This document shows, in pieces, positions 49,945 through 58,539 of a stretch of DNA of 64,000 nt; position 1 is the first letter of the stretch, and each line of letters begins with the position of its first letter. A program made the translations under genes and the position numbers. The notes beneath the pieces are model-generated. The model worked only from the letters and a program-made list of their open reading frames with translations, searched no databases and had not been told where the DNA came from. The DNA is from Sandarakinorhabdus limnophila DSM 17366 (lineage in GTDB: Bacteria > Pseudomonadota > Alphaproteobacteria > Sphingomonadales > Sphingomonadaceae). The stretch lies in the NCBI RefSeq assembly GCF_000420765.1, contig NZ_ATVO01000006.1, forward strand, positions 124,001-188,000. The letters are read 5' to 3'.

Positions 49945-50595
49945 TCAGCGCGCCTGCAGGCCTTTCTGCTTCAATCGCCAGACCAGTTGATCGAAACGGT
50001 CCTGGCCAAAGAAGGGCTCGCCTTCCAGCGCCATCAGCGGCACGCCATAATGGCCGGCCGCGCGCTGGGCGTCCTGATTGGCCTCGATCTGGCTGCGATA
50101 ATGATCGGGGTTGGCGGCCACGGCGGCATCGAGCGCGGCCAGATCAAGCCCGGCCCGCGCGGCGGCTTGCGCCAGGTGATCGCCCTGGTGCCAATCGTCC
50201 ACCGTGCCCGACCAGATAGTGTGGGACACCGCGCGGATGAACTCCAGCCCGCGCCCGGCTTCCGTCGCAGCAATGCCGAGCTGCGACAGGCGGTGGATGT
50301 GCGGCTGTTCCGGCGGATAAAGCCGGGTCGCCGGGTCCATATAGACTGGGTCGGGCTTGGGCCAGCGATAGGGCATGCCCAGAAACTCAGCCTCGCGATA
50401 CGTGTCCTTCATCAGATAGAACACCCACAACGGATCGACCTTCTGGAAGAAATCCGCCTGCCGCACCGCAATCGGATAGACGATGCGCACGGTGCAGGTA
50501 ACGTCGTGGCTCGCCACCAGATCGACCACGCGCGGCAGCAACAGATAGGAATAGGGCGAACGGAACGACCAGAAGAGATCGAAATTCAGGCTCAT
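49945..50595 (-). CDS. 2-hydroxychromene-2-carboxylate isomerase-family (GST-kappa-like) protein
   Basis: 216 residues with a DsbA-like thioredoxin fold lacking a CxxC. FDLFWSFRSPYSYLLLPRVV carries the Ser that binds glutathione in HCCA isomerases and kappa GSTs; YGVPLMALEGEPFFGQDRFDQ is the cis-proline and closing motif. Family members isomerise aromatic degradation intermediates with glutathione. ATG 50595 overlaps the DUF1330 stop by 4 bases. It is last in a four-gene leftward operon with the haloalkane dehalogenase. Confidence 0.85.
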   Translation of the reverse strand: MSLNFDLFWSFRSPYSYLLLPRVVDLVASHDVTCTVRIVYPIAVRQADFFQKVDPLWVFYLMKDTYREAEFLGMPYRWPKPDPVYMDPATRLYPPEQPHIHRLSQLGIAATEAGRGLEFIRAVSHTIWSGTVDDWHQGDHLAQAAARAGLDLAALDAAVAANPDHYRSQIEANQDAQRAAGHYGVPLMALEGEPFFGQDRFDQLVWRLKQKGLQAR

Positions 50596-51002
50596 TGCGG
50601 CGCCTTCGTGCGGATGTTCAATTGCCCGGCCAGACCGGCGTAACGGTGGATCTCGATCGCCTGATATTCGGGCAGCGCCACCATCTGCAGCATCGCCTGC
50701 GGGCTGGGGTAATAGGCCAGCGCGACGGCATCCCACATCTCCTCGACATCGCCGAGCAATATCCCCGTCACCGGGCCGGAATAGACCACCCGGCCGCCGA
50801 CCTTTTCAATGCAGGCCACCACGCCGGCGCCATAGCGGTTATAGGCGTCGCGCCCCGAAAGATCAGGATCGCGCCCATCGGGATAGGTCGCCTTGTCCTT
50901 GAACTTCAGCATGTTGACCATGACCATCGGGCCATGATCGGCATCGCTGAAAAACGCCTGTGCCAGTTCCGGCCGCGGCGCGGTTTCGTTCTTCACCTGC
51001 AT
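50592..51002 (-). CDS. DUF1330 protein
   Basis: 136 residues, dimeric ferredoxin-like (dabb) fold expected. GPMVMVNMLKFKDKA at the start, YGAGVVACIEKVGGRVVYSG, and WDAVALAYYPSPQAMLQMV are DUF1330 motifs. No enzymatic role is established for the family. It lies five bases after the dehalogenase gene and overlaps the isomerase-like gene, so a joint catabolic role is likely but unproven. Confidence 0.88.
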   Translation of the reverse strand: MQVKNETAPRPELAQAFFSDADHGPMVMVNMLKFKDKATYPDGRDPDLSGRDAYNRYGAGVVACIEKVGGRVVYSGPVTGILLGDVEEMWDAVALAYYPSPQAMLQMVALPEYQAIEIHRYAGLAGQLNIRTKAPQ

Positions 51003-51007
51003 GTGTC

Positions 51008-51913
51008 TTACCCCCGATTGATGTGATCAAGGATGATGCGCACGAGCTCCTCGGGCGCATCTTCCTGCAAAAAATGCCCGCCGCCCTGCACGATCGTGTG
51101 CGGCTGGCCCTTGGCGCCGGGCACGCGTTCAATGAAGATTTTCTCGCCGCCGTGGGTGACGGCGTCCTTGTCGGAAAAACAGGTGACGACGGGCTTCTCG
51201 AAACGGCTCAGCACCTCCCACGCCGCCTTGTTCTCAGGCACGCTGGCGTGTTCCGGCGTGATCGGCACCAGGGTGGGGAATTGGCGGGCGCCTTCCTTGA
51301 AGCTTTCATCCGGGAAGGGCGCTTCATAGGCGGCAACTTCGGCGGGCGTCAGATCGCGGGTGCAGCCGCCGTTGACGATAAAGCCGACCGGGAAGGTTTC
51401 CACCCGCTGGCTGAACGCCAGCCAGGCGTTGAAGCCTTCCGACCAGCCGGTGCCGATCGGCAGCCCGGTGTTGCCGATCATCAGCCGGGCAAAACGCTCC
51501 GGAAAGGCTGCGACAAGGCGCAGGCCGATCAGACCGCCCCAATCCTGGCAGAACAGGGTGATGTCGGTGAGGTCGAGCGCAGTCAGCCAGTCGCTCATCC
51601 ATTCAACATGGCGTTCGAACGTGTAATCATTGCGATCCGCCGGCTTGTCGGATTTGCCGAAGCCGATCAGATCGGGCGCCACCACGCGGTGGCCGGCGGC
51701 GACCAGCGGCGGCACGAACTTGCGGTAGAGATAGCTCCAGCTCGGTTCGCCGTGCATCAGCAGGATCGGTGCCGCCTCGCGGTTGCCTTCATCAACATAA
51801 TGGAGGCGCAACGGCGATCCGGTCGCCCGGTCCTTGATCTCCAGATAATGCGGGGCAAAGGGATAATCGGTGAGGCCGGCAAAGGCCTCATCCGGCGTGC
51901 GCAACACTCGCAT
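51008..51913 (-). CDS. Haloalkane dehalogenase, subfamily I type
   Basis: 301 residues, alpha/beta-hydrolase. [12 protein letters not shown] is the oxyanion loop of DhlA-type enzymes; the nucleophile is Asp124 in [11 protein letters not shown] with halide-binding Trp125; a second halide Trp may be Trp164 (FNAWLAF); the acid is probably Asp250 (FSDKDAVT) and the base His280 (GGGHFLQED). It should hydrolyse a haloalkane to an alcohol and halide, though epoxide hydrolase-like relatives exist. ATG 51913 lies 26 bases inside the end of the MFS gene, so expression is coupled to the transporter. Confidence 0.87.
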   Translation of the reverse strand: MRVLRTPDEAFAGLTDYPFAPHYLEIKDRATGSPLRLHYVDEGNREAAPILLMHGEPSWSYLYRKFVPPLVAAGHRVVAPDLIGFGKSDKPADRNDYTFERHVEWMSDWLTALDLTDITLFCQDWGGLIGLRLVAAFPERFARLMIGNTGLPIGTGWSEGFNAWLAFSQRVETFPVGFIVNGGCTRDLTPAEVAAYEAPFPDESFKEGARQFPTLVPITPEHASVPENKAAWEVLSRFEKPVVTCFSDKDAVTHGGEKIFIERVPGAKGQPHTIVQGGGHFLQEDAPEELVRIILDHINRG

Positions 51914-53186
51914 TCATGGATTCCTTTTGATTGGCCTCGCGGCCCAGTGCGCGTGCACCGAGCCAGAACAACAGCGCCGGGACAAGACCCGCCCACGCCG
52001 CGAAATACAGCACGATGCGCACCGATTGCGTACCATATTCCGGCTTCAGCATGTCAGACAATGCACCAAACAGCAGAGGTCCAAGCCCAAGCCCGATCAG
52101 ATTCTGCGCAAACACCATCCACGCTGCCGCCATCGCCCGCGTATCGGGCCGCGCCAGCACCTGTGCCGCGCCATAGGCCGGGCCATAATAGGCGGAATTG
52201 GCGATAGTGGGCAGCACCAGCAGCGCAATCGCCAGCCGCCAATCATCGACCATGTAACCGGCAAACAGCACCGGTGCCGCCAGCACCATCGCCCAGGCCG
52301 GCAGGGTGAGCATGTGGCGACGATCCTTCGATCCGAACTTGTCCGCCGCCCAGCCGCCGAGCCAGGTGCCGACAATGCCGGCAATGCCCAAGATCACGCC
52401 CACCCAGATTGCCGTCTGCCCAACCGAAAGCTTGTGGGTCCGCTGGAAATAGACCAGCACCCACACGCCCTTGCCATAGGACAGGAACGCCACCAGCGAC
52501 GCGCCCGACAGCACCAGGCAATAGGCCGGCGAGGTTGCCAGCAATTTCAGGCTCGCCCACATCGACAGCCGTGGCGGCGCATCGGCCGGTGCCGCGCGGC
52601 CAAGGCGCGGATCCTTCAGGAAAAACCACACGAACACCGCCAGCAGCAGCCCGGGGATGCCCACCACCCAGAAAGCTTCTCGCCATCCCAGCGCTTCGGC
52701 CATGCCGCCGCCGATCAACGTGCCCAAAAGGCCGCCAATGGGGATGCCCAGCCCGAAAAAGGCGATGCCGCCGGCGCGTTTTTCCGGCGGCAGGCTGTCG
52801 GCAATCAGCGCATGCGCGGTTGGCGTGCAGCCGGCCTCCCCCACGCCAACCCCGATGCGCGCCAACAGCAACTGCCAGAAATTCTGCGCCACCCCGCACA
52901 GCGCCGTCATCACCGACCACACCGCCACGAACACGGCGATCATCCGGCTGCGGTTGCTGCGGCCATTATCGGCCACCCGCGCGATCGGCACACCCAGCGT
53001 GGCATAGAAGAGCGCAAAGGCGAGGCCCGTCAGCAGGCCCAACTGGCTGTCGGACAGATCAAGATCGCGCGAAATCGGTTCGGCCAGGATGGCCACGATC
53101 TGCCGATCGATGAAGTTGAAGATATAGACGACCAACAGCGTCCACAGCAGCAGCCGCGGATGCGGCGCGCCTTGCGGCTTCTCCAT
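51888..53186 (-). CDS. MFS transporter, spinster-like
   Basis: 432 residues, 12 helices. [20 protein letters not shown] is the typical first helix of the spinster/hexuronate-like group; [17 protein letters not shown] and [21 protein letters not shown] (in parts) follow. Three ATGs in a row (53192, 53189, 53186) trail GGGGAG; the third has the best spacing. It heads the leftward operon with the dehalogenase, DUF1330 and isomerase-like genes and probably imports their substrate. Confidence 0.9.
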   Translation of the reverse strand: MEKPQGAPHPRLLLWTLLVVYIFNFIDRQIVAILAEPISRDLDLSDSQLGLLTGLAFALFYATLGVPIARVADNGRSNRSRMIAVFVAVWSVMTALCGVAQNFWQLLLARIGVGVGEAGCTPTAHALIADSLPPEKRAGGIAFFGLGIPIGGLLGTLIGGGMAEALGWREAFWVVGIPGLLLAVFVWFFLKDPRLGRAAPADAPPRLSMWASLKLLATSPAYCLVLSGASLVAFLSYGKGVWVLVYFQRTHKLSVGQTAIWVGVILGIAGIVGTWLGGWAADKFGSKDRRHMLTLPAWAMVLAAPVLFAGYMVDDWRLAIALLVLPTIANSAYYGPAYGAAQVLARPDTRAMAAAWMVFAQNLIGLGLGPLLFGALSDMLKPEYGTQSVRIVLYFAAWAGLVPALLFWLGARALGREANQKESMNASVAHAG

Positions 53187-53277
53187 CATCATCTCCCCAA
53201 ACTTTTGTGCAGCCTGCCCTCGCCGCTCTTGGCTGGCAAGCTGGTTCCATTAGAGAGGAGACAAGGAGACTCCCAGC

Positions 53278-54711
53278 ATGACCGCTTATCCTGCCCGCCC
53301 TGCCCTGTTCATCGATGGCCACTGGCTCTCCGGCGAAGGCCGCGCCACGCACCAGGTGGTCAACCCCGCCACCGGCGCCGTGCTGGCCGAACTGCCGCTG
53401 GCCACCACCGCCGATCTGGATGCCGCGCTTGATGCCGCCGCGCGCGGCTATCCGCTGTGGCGCGCCACATCGGTGGACGAGAAGGCCGCCGTGCTGGCCG
53501 GCGCCGCCCGCCTCATGCGCGAACGGGTCGAAATGATCGCCACCACTGCCACCCTGGAACAGGGCAAGCCACTGGCCGAAGCCCGGGCCGAGCTGGCGTA
53601 TAGCGCCGCGCTGGTCGATTTCTACGCCGGCGAAGTGCGCCGCAACTATGGCCGCGTGCTCACCCGCCCCACCGGGCAGCGCAGCCTGGTCATCCACGAA
53701 CCGGTCGGGCCTTCGCTGGCGCTGTGCCCGTGGAACTTCCCGATCCTCAACCCGGCGCGCAAGCTCGCCCCCGCGCTGGCCGCCGGTTGTTCGATGATCA
53801 TCAAGCCGCCCGAAGAAGCGCCGGGCACGGCCGTTCTGGTGCTGCAATGCTTCATCGATGCCGGCCTGCCCGCCAGCGTCGCCTCGATGGTGTTCGGCGT
53901 GCCCGACACGGTCTCGCGCCACCTCATTGCCAGCCCGATCATCCGCAAGATCAGCTTCACTGGCTCCGTGCCGGTGGGCAAGCATCTGATGCGGCTGGCG
54001 GCTGACGGCGCCAAGCGCACCACCATGGAACTGGGCGGCCACGGCCCGGTGATCGTGTGGGATGATTGCGACATCGAAAAGACCGTCACCATGGTTTCGG
54101 CCTTCAAATGGCGCAACGCCGGCCAGGTCTGCGTGTCCCCCACCCGCCTGATCGTGCACGAAGCCATTGCCGATCGCTTTGCCGCCGCCATGGCGCAGCG
54201 GGCCAAGGGTCTCACCGTCGGCTCCGGCCTCGATGCCGCCACCCAGATGGGCCCGCTCGCCAACCCGCGCCGGCCGCAGGCGATGGAAAGCCTGATCGGC
54301 GATGCGCTGGCACAGGGCGCCACCCTGCTGGCCGGCGGCGAGCGTGTGGGCAGCACCGGCAATTTCTGGGCGCCCACCCTGCTCGCCGATGTGCCGCTTT
54401 CTGCCCGCCTGATGAACGAAGAACCGTTCGGCCCGGTGGCGCTCATCCACCGGGTCAGCACGATGGAGGACGCCATCGCCGAGGCCAACCGGCTGCCCTT
54501 CGGCCTTGCCGCCTATCTGTTCACCGAAAATGCCCGCACCGCCAATCTGATAGCCGATGCGGTCGAATCCGGCATGGTCGGCATCAACACCATGGCGATG
54601 AGCGCGGCGGATTCGCCGTTCGGCGGGGTGAAGGATTCAGGCCACTGCAGCGAAGATGGCCCGGAAGGCATGCGCGCCTTCCAGGTGATCAAGGCTATCC
54701 ACCAGCATTGA
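53278..54711 (+). CDS. NAD(P)-dependent aldehyde dehydrogenase
   Basis: 477 residues. Catalytic Cys285 in NAGQVCVSPTR, general-base Glu251 in MELGGHGP, Asn153 in CPWNFP and the late EEPFGPV Glu are all present, so it should be active. The sequence is closest in style to succinate-semialdehyde/GabD-type enzymes; the N-terminus FIDGHWLSGEG is typical. AAGGAG lies nine bases before the ATG. It is divergent from the dehalogenase operon across a 91-base gap and could oxidise an aldehyde formed from the dehalogenation alcohol. Confidence 0.94.
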   Translation: MTAYPARPALFIDGHWLSGEGRATHQVVNPATGAVLAELPLATTADLDAALDAAARGYPLWRATSVDEKAAVLAGAARLMRERVEMIATTATLEQGKPLAEARAELAYSAALVDFYAGEVRRNYGRVLTRPTGQRSLVIHEPVGPSLALCPWNFPILNPARKLAPALAAGCSMIIKPPEEAPGTAVLVLQCFIDAGLPASVASMVFGVPDTVSRHLIASPIIRKISFTGSVPVGKHLMRLAADGAKRTTMELGGHGPVIVWDDCDIEKTVTMVSAFKWRNAGQVCVSPTRLIVHEAIADRFAAAMAQRAKGLTVGSGLDAATQMGPLANPRRPQAMESLIGDALAQGATLLAGGERVGSTGNFWAPTLLADVPLSARLMNEEPFGPVALIHRVSTMEDAIAEANRLPFGLAAYLFTENARTANLIADAVESGMVGINTMAMSAADSPFGGVKDSGHCSEDGPEGMRAFQVIKAIHQH

Positions 54712-54751
54712 CGAGGTTGCAGACGGCCGCCCCGGCTGGCAGGGAGCGCGC

Positions 54752-55480
54752 ATGACTGACGCTGAACTCGCCCGCCACCTCGCCCACGTCGCCGGGCAGA
54801 TGCTGCTGGAACTCCGCAGCGGCCCGGCCGAAGGCAAGGCTTTGGGTGCCGAGGGCGACCGCATCAGCAATGCGTTCCTTGTCGCCGAACTGCGCCGGCT
54901 GCGCCCAGATGATGCAATCCTATCGGAAGAAGAAGCGCCCGATCTGGCCCGGCTGCAGTACGCCCGTGTCTGGCTGGTCGATCCGCTGGACGGTACCCGC
55001 GAATATGGCGAACGCCGCGATGATTGGGCGGTGCACGTGGCGCTCAGCATCGATGGCCGCATCGCCGATGGCGCGGTGGCACAACCAGCGCTGGATCAGA
55101 CCATCTGCACCCAGCACCCGCCTTCGCTGCATCCCGAAGCCGCACGCTTGCGCATCGTCGTCTCGCGCAGCCGTCCCGCCGCGTGCGCCGATGCCCTGGC
55201 CGCCAGCATCGGCTGCGAACTCGTGCCGATGGGCAGCGCCGGCGCGAAAACCCTGGCCGTGCTGCGCGGCGAGGCCGATGTCTATCTGCACCAGGGCGAC
55301 ATGCACGAATGGGACAGCGGCGCCCCCGCCGCGGTGGCCCAGGCCGCCGGCCTGTGGGTGAGCCGCGTTGATGGCAGCCCGCTGGTGTTCAACCAGCCGC
55401 GTCCGCTCACGCCTGATATATTGATCTGCCACCCCGGCCGCGCTCCGGCCCTGCTGGCGGCCATCGCGCCGCTGCTGTGA
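54752..55480 (+). CDS. CysQ / inositol-monophosphatase-family phosphatase
   Basis: 242 residues. Lithium-sensitive Mg phosphatase fold: ILSEEEAPD, the metal motif WLVDPLDGTREYGE and the late HEWDSGAPAAVAQAAG with the third Asp. REYGE rather than NF after DGT fits 3'(2'),5'-bisphosphate nucleotidase (CysQ), which removes the PAP by-product of sulfate assimilation. No cys genes are adjacent. GGGAG six bases before ATG supports the start. Confidence 0.88.
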   Translation: MTDAELARHLAHVAGQMLLELRSGPAEGKALGAEGDRISNAFLVAELRRLRPDDAILSEEEAPDLARLQYARVWLVDPLDGTREYGERRDDWAVHVALSIDGRIADGAVAQPALDQTICTQHPPSLHPEAARLRIVVSRSRPAACADALAASIGCELVPMGSAGAKTLAVLRGEADVYLHQGDMHEWDSGAPAAVAQAAGLWVSRVDGSPLVFNQPRPLTPDILICHPGRAPALLAAIAPLL

Positions 55481-55596
55481 TGAACCGGGCATGAGGGAAA
55501 TAGGGCACCAATCCGGCAAAATCCGCCGCTGCACGGTCGTCAAATTGCCATATTGGGCCTCTAGGGCCGGCGTGAGTTAGGATTTTGGCCCCGGGA

Positions 55597-56526
55597 ATGC
55601 TTCGAACCGACGCTGCAACTGCCCCGGCAGGCCCCGATGGCCTGCCGCCCAGCCTGCCCGCCCTGCCGCGCAGCGAACGCGGCTGGACCTGGTGGGTTGG
55701 CACCATCATCACGCTTGCCGTGCTGGTGGCCGCAATGCTGCAACTGGCGCAGCTCGATCTGGCGCGCGTGGCGGCCATCGTGCCAAGCTCGCCGGCCTTC
55801 TGGCTGGTGTTTGCGCTGTCCTATTTTGCCGGGCCGCTCGGCGATTATGTCATTTTCCGCCGGCTGTGGCAGATCCCGGTCGCCGGTTTCTTCGCGCTGC
55901 TGCGCAAGCTGATCGGCAACGAGCTGATCACCGGTTATGTCGGCGATCTCTATTTCTACACTTGGGCGCGGCAGCGCACCAGCATGACCTCGGCGCCGTT
56001 CGGCGCCGTGAAGGATGTTGCCATCCTGTCGGCCATGGCAGCCAATGCCGTGACGCTGGTGCTGATGGTGCTGGCCTATCCGCTGCTTGATACGCTGCAT
56101 CTCGGCATTGATTCCACGGCCTTCTTCGCTTCGGTGGCGCTGATGCTGGTGATTTCCAGCGGCGTCTTGTTCTTTCGCAAGAAGCTGTTCAGCCTGCCGG
56201 CGCGCGATCTCTGGGTTGTCACCTTCGTGCAGACCGCGCGCGTGATCGCCACCTTGGTGCTCACCGGGCTGTGCTGGCACCTGGCGCTGCCGGCGGAATC
56301 GGTGGAATTGTGGGTGCTGCTTTCGGCCATGCGCATGCTGCTGTCGCGGCTGCCGTTCCTGCCCAACAAGGATGTGGTGTTTGCCGCGCTCGCGGTGTTC
56401 ATGATCGGCCAGGATGCCGAAGTGGGCGCGCTGATGGCGATGATGGCCAGCCTGCTGCTCGCAACGCATTTGGGCCTTGGCCTGTTGCTGGTGAGCGGCG
56501 AAGCGGCTGGATGGCGCAAGAAATGA
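55597..56526 (+). CDS. Polytopic membrane protein, possible lipid flippase/LPG-synthase-like
   Basis: 309 residues with about eight hydrophobic segments (WWVGTIITLAVLVAAMLQL, FWLVFALSYFAGPLGDYVIF, the ILSAMAANAVTLVLMVLAY segment, SLLLATHLGLGLLLV). The loop RKLIGNELITGYVGDLYFYT stands out as a conserved-looking polar motif. The overall layout recalls the AglD/UPF0104 group of lipid-handling membrane proteins, but I cannot confirm that. ATG 55597 is used, TTG 55585 is possible. It overlaps the DUF2141 gene by 4 bases and is near a glycosyltransferase gene, so a role with a glycolipid or polymer is plausible. Confidence 0.7.
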   Translation: MLRTDAATAPAGPDGLPPSLPALPRSERGWTWWVGTIITLAVLVAAMLQLAQLDLARVAAIVPSSPAFWLVFALSYFAGPLGDYVIFRRLWQIPVAGFFALLRKLIGNELITGYVGDLYFYTWARQRTSMTSAPFGAVKDVAILSAMAANAVTLVLMVLAYPLLDTLHLGIDSTAFFASVALMLVISSGVLFFRKKLFSLPARDLWVVTFVQTARVIATLVLTGLCWHLALPAESVELWVLLSAMRMLLSRLPFLPNKDVVFAALAVFMIGQDAEVGALMAMMASLLLATHLGLGLLLVSGEAAGWRKK

Positions 56527-57059
56527 AGATGGTCTGGCTGGCGGCACTGATGGTGCTGATCCCTGCGGCGGCGTGCGCGCAGGTGGAATCCAATCCCGAT
56601 CTGGGAAAAGCTGAAGGCCAGTGCCGGCCCAACGAAGCCGGTTCGGCGGTGATCGTGACGGTTGTGGGCCTGAAGGACCGGCGCGGCACCCTGCGCGCCG
56701 AGCTGTATCCCGATAATGATCAGGATTTCCTGCAGGACGACAATATCCTGATCAACCAGGGCAAGACCTTCCGCCGGGTGGAAATGCCCTTGCCGCAGGC
56801 CGGCGCCGTGCAATTGTGCGTGCGCACCCCCGGCCCCGGCGCCTACACGCTGTCGCTGCTGCATGACCGCGATTCCAATCGGAAGTTCGGCCTGTCCACC
56901 GATGGCGTGGGCTTTCCGAACAATCCGAAATTGGGCCTGTCCAAGCCCAGGGCTGCCGCCACGCGCTTCCAGACTGGGCCGGGCCTGACGCAGATTTCCA
57001 TCCGCCTCAATTACCGCCGTGGCCTGTTCAGCTTCGGCCCGTTACGGGACGGTGATTGA
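56523..57059 (+). CDS. DUF2141 exported protein
   Basis: 178 residues. Signal peptide (VWLAALMVLIPAAACAQ), then a beta-sandwich DUF2141 domain: VIVTVVGLKDRRGTLRAELYP, RRVEMPLPQAGAVQLCVRTP, YTLSLLHDRDSNRKFGLSTDG (in parts) and GFPNNPKLGLSKPR, the family's hallmark. Function unknown. Its ATG overlaps the stop of the membrane protein gene, showing co-translation. Confidence 0.9.
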   Translation: MKMVWLAALMVLIPAAACAQVESNPDLGKAEGQCRPNEAGSAVIVTVVGLKDRRGTLRAELYPDNDQDFLQDDNILINQGKTFRRVEMPLPQAGAVQLCVRTPGPGAYTLSLLHDRDSNRKFGLSTDGVGFPNNPKLGLSKPRAAATRFQTGPGLTQISIRLNYRRGLFSFGPLRDGD

Positions 57060-57151
57060 TCAGGAGCGATTGATCGGGGCTTGACCGCAGGCGCGGCCCG
57101 GCAGATTGACCGGATTGCGCCAAGCACAGGTGCAGGAGTATCGCTTCACCC

Positions 57152-58318
57152 ATGCATCTCGTCGACATCTCGGCGCTTTATTCCCCGCAGGGTGGCGGCA
57201 TACGCACCTATACCCACCGCAAGCTGGAAGTGGCGGAAAAGCACGGTGTGCGGCTGACCGTGGTGGTGCCGGGCGCCGACGACAGCGTGCGCGAAGTGGG
57301 CAAGGCGCGACTGGTCAACATCAAGAGCCCGCGCTTCCCGCTGGATCGCAACTATTTCTATTTCGCCAGTGATCGGATCATCCACGATGCGCTGGATGAA
57401 TTGCAGCCGGATTTCATCGAGTGCTCCTCGCCATGGGGCAGTGCGGCGGCCGTGGCCGATTGGCCGGGCGCCGCGCCGCGCAGCCTGTTCATGCACGCCG
57501 AGCCGCTGTCGGCCTGGGTCTATCGCTATCTCGATGGCTTCCTGCCGCGCCAGACGATCGACCGCAGCTTCGATTGGTTCTGGCGCTATCTGCGCCGGCT
57601 CGACGCCCGTTATGATCAGGTGATTTCGGCGGCACCCAGCCTGTCGAAACGGCTGCGCGATGGTGGGCTCACACATGTGGTCGACAATGCGCTGGGGGTG
57701 GACCCAGGCGTGTTCTCCCCGGCCAATCGTGATGCAGAACTGCGCGCCCGCCTGCTCGCCCAATGCAGCCTGCCGCCAGACGCCACGCTGCTGATCGGCG
57801 TGGGCCGCCACAGCCATGAAAAGCAATGGCCGATGGTGATCGCCGGCGTGACCGCCGCCAGTTACGGCCGGCCGCTGGGTCTGATCATCCTGGGCGATGG
57901 CCATGCCCGCACCGCCGTGGCGCGCGCGGTCGGCGAAAACCCACATATCCAGCTGATCGCCCCGGTTCGCGACCGCCCGGAATTCGCCCGCATCCTCGCC
58001 AGTGCCGACATGATGGTGCACGGCGCGCCGGCCGAAACCTTCGGGATCGCCTGCGCCGAAGCCCGCGCCAGCGGCCTGCCGCTGATCGTGCCGGATGCAG
58101 GCGCGGCATATGATCAACTCGAACCGGGCATCGGCATGGCGTTCAAGTCATTGGATGCCGCCAGCCTCGCCAGCACCATTGCAGACGCCATCCCTGGGCT
58201 GCCAGCGATGCGCGCCAATGCCGTGGCGGCGGCACCCTTCGCCCGCACCATTGATGCGCATTTCGAAGCGCTGTTCCGCGGCTTTGCCGAAGTGCTGGAG
58301 AACCGCCGGGCGGCTTAA
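57152..58318 (+). CDS. GT-B glycosyltransferase, family 4 type
   Basis: 388 residues. N-terminal DISALYSPQGGGIRTYTHRK is the nucleotide-sugar/acceptor glycine loop; the C-terminal half has IGVGRHSHEKQWPMVI, then the donor-binding HGAPAETFGIACAEARASGLP (in parts) with the E-x7-E motif. It transfers a sugar to an unidentified lipid or polysaccharide. It lies 92 bases after the DUF2141 gene in the same direction. Its TAA stop interlocks with that of the facing small gene in a TTAA palindrome. Confidence 0.92.
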   Translation: MHLVDISALYSPQGGGIRTYTHRKLEVAEKHGVRLTVVVPGADDSVREVGKARLVNIKSPRFPLDRNYFYFASDRIIHDALDELQPDFIECSSPWGSAAAVADWPGAAPRSLFMHAEPLSAWVYRYLDGFLPRQTIDRSFDWFWRYLRRLDARYDQVISAAPSLSKRLRDGGLTHVVDNALGVDPGVFSPANRDAELRARLLAQCSLPPDATLLIGVGRHSHEKQWPMVIAGVTAASYGRPLGLIILGDGHARTAVARAVGENPHIQLIAPVRDRPEFARILASADMMVHGAPAETFGIACAEARASGLPLIVPDAGAAYDQLEPGIGMAFKSLDAASLASTIADAIPGLPAMRANAVAAAPFARTIDAHFEALFRGFAEVLENRRAA

Positions 58319-58482
58319 CGGGTTAGCGCGTAATAGATCACGTAGAACCACGACAGCAGCCCGTGGATGATCACCCACAGCAGCGACTTGTGCAGGCTCC
58401 AGCTGATGGTGACGGCTATGGCCGAGCCAAGGCCGATCCCAGTGCGAACCACTTCCCCGCTGCGCAGACGCTGTTCGGCCAT
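58315..58482 (-). CDS. Small single-helix membrane protein
   Basis: 55 residues, not characterised. Polar start (MAEQRLRSGEVVRTGIGL), then hydrophobic AIAVTISWSLHKSLLWVII and HGLLSWFYVIYYALTR, rich in aromatic residues. A ribosome site GGGGAG precedes ATG 58482 by eight bases. Similar short proteins with an H-G-x-x-x-W-F-Y-V-I-Y pattern are seen in many bacteria without a known role. The stop shares bases with the facing glycosyltransferase stop. Confidence 0.7.
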   Translation of the reverse strand: MAEQRLRSGEVVRTGIGLGSAIAVTISWSLHKSLLWVIIHGLLSWFYVIYYALTR

Positions 58483-58539
58483 ATCCTGTCTCCCCTGTTG
58501 CGCGGCCACAGTGCATTAGTTGGGCAATACACGCAAGGC

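Noticed and set aside
51870..53432. A 520-codon plus-strand open frame opposite the spinster-like MFS gene
   Set aside because: Arg/His/Gln-rich shadow without hydrophobic pattern or motif, running into the real aldehyde dehydrogenase gene in another frame.
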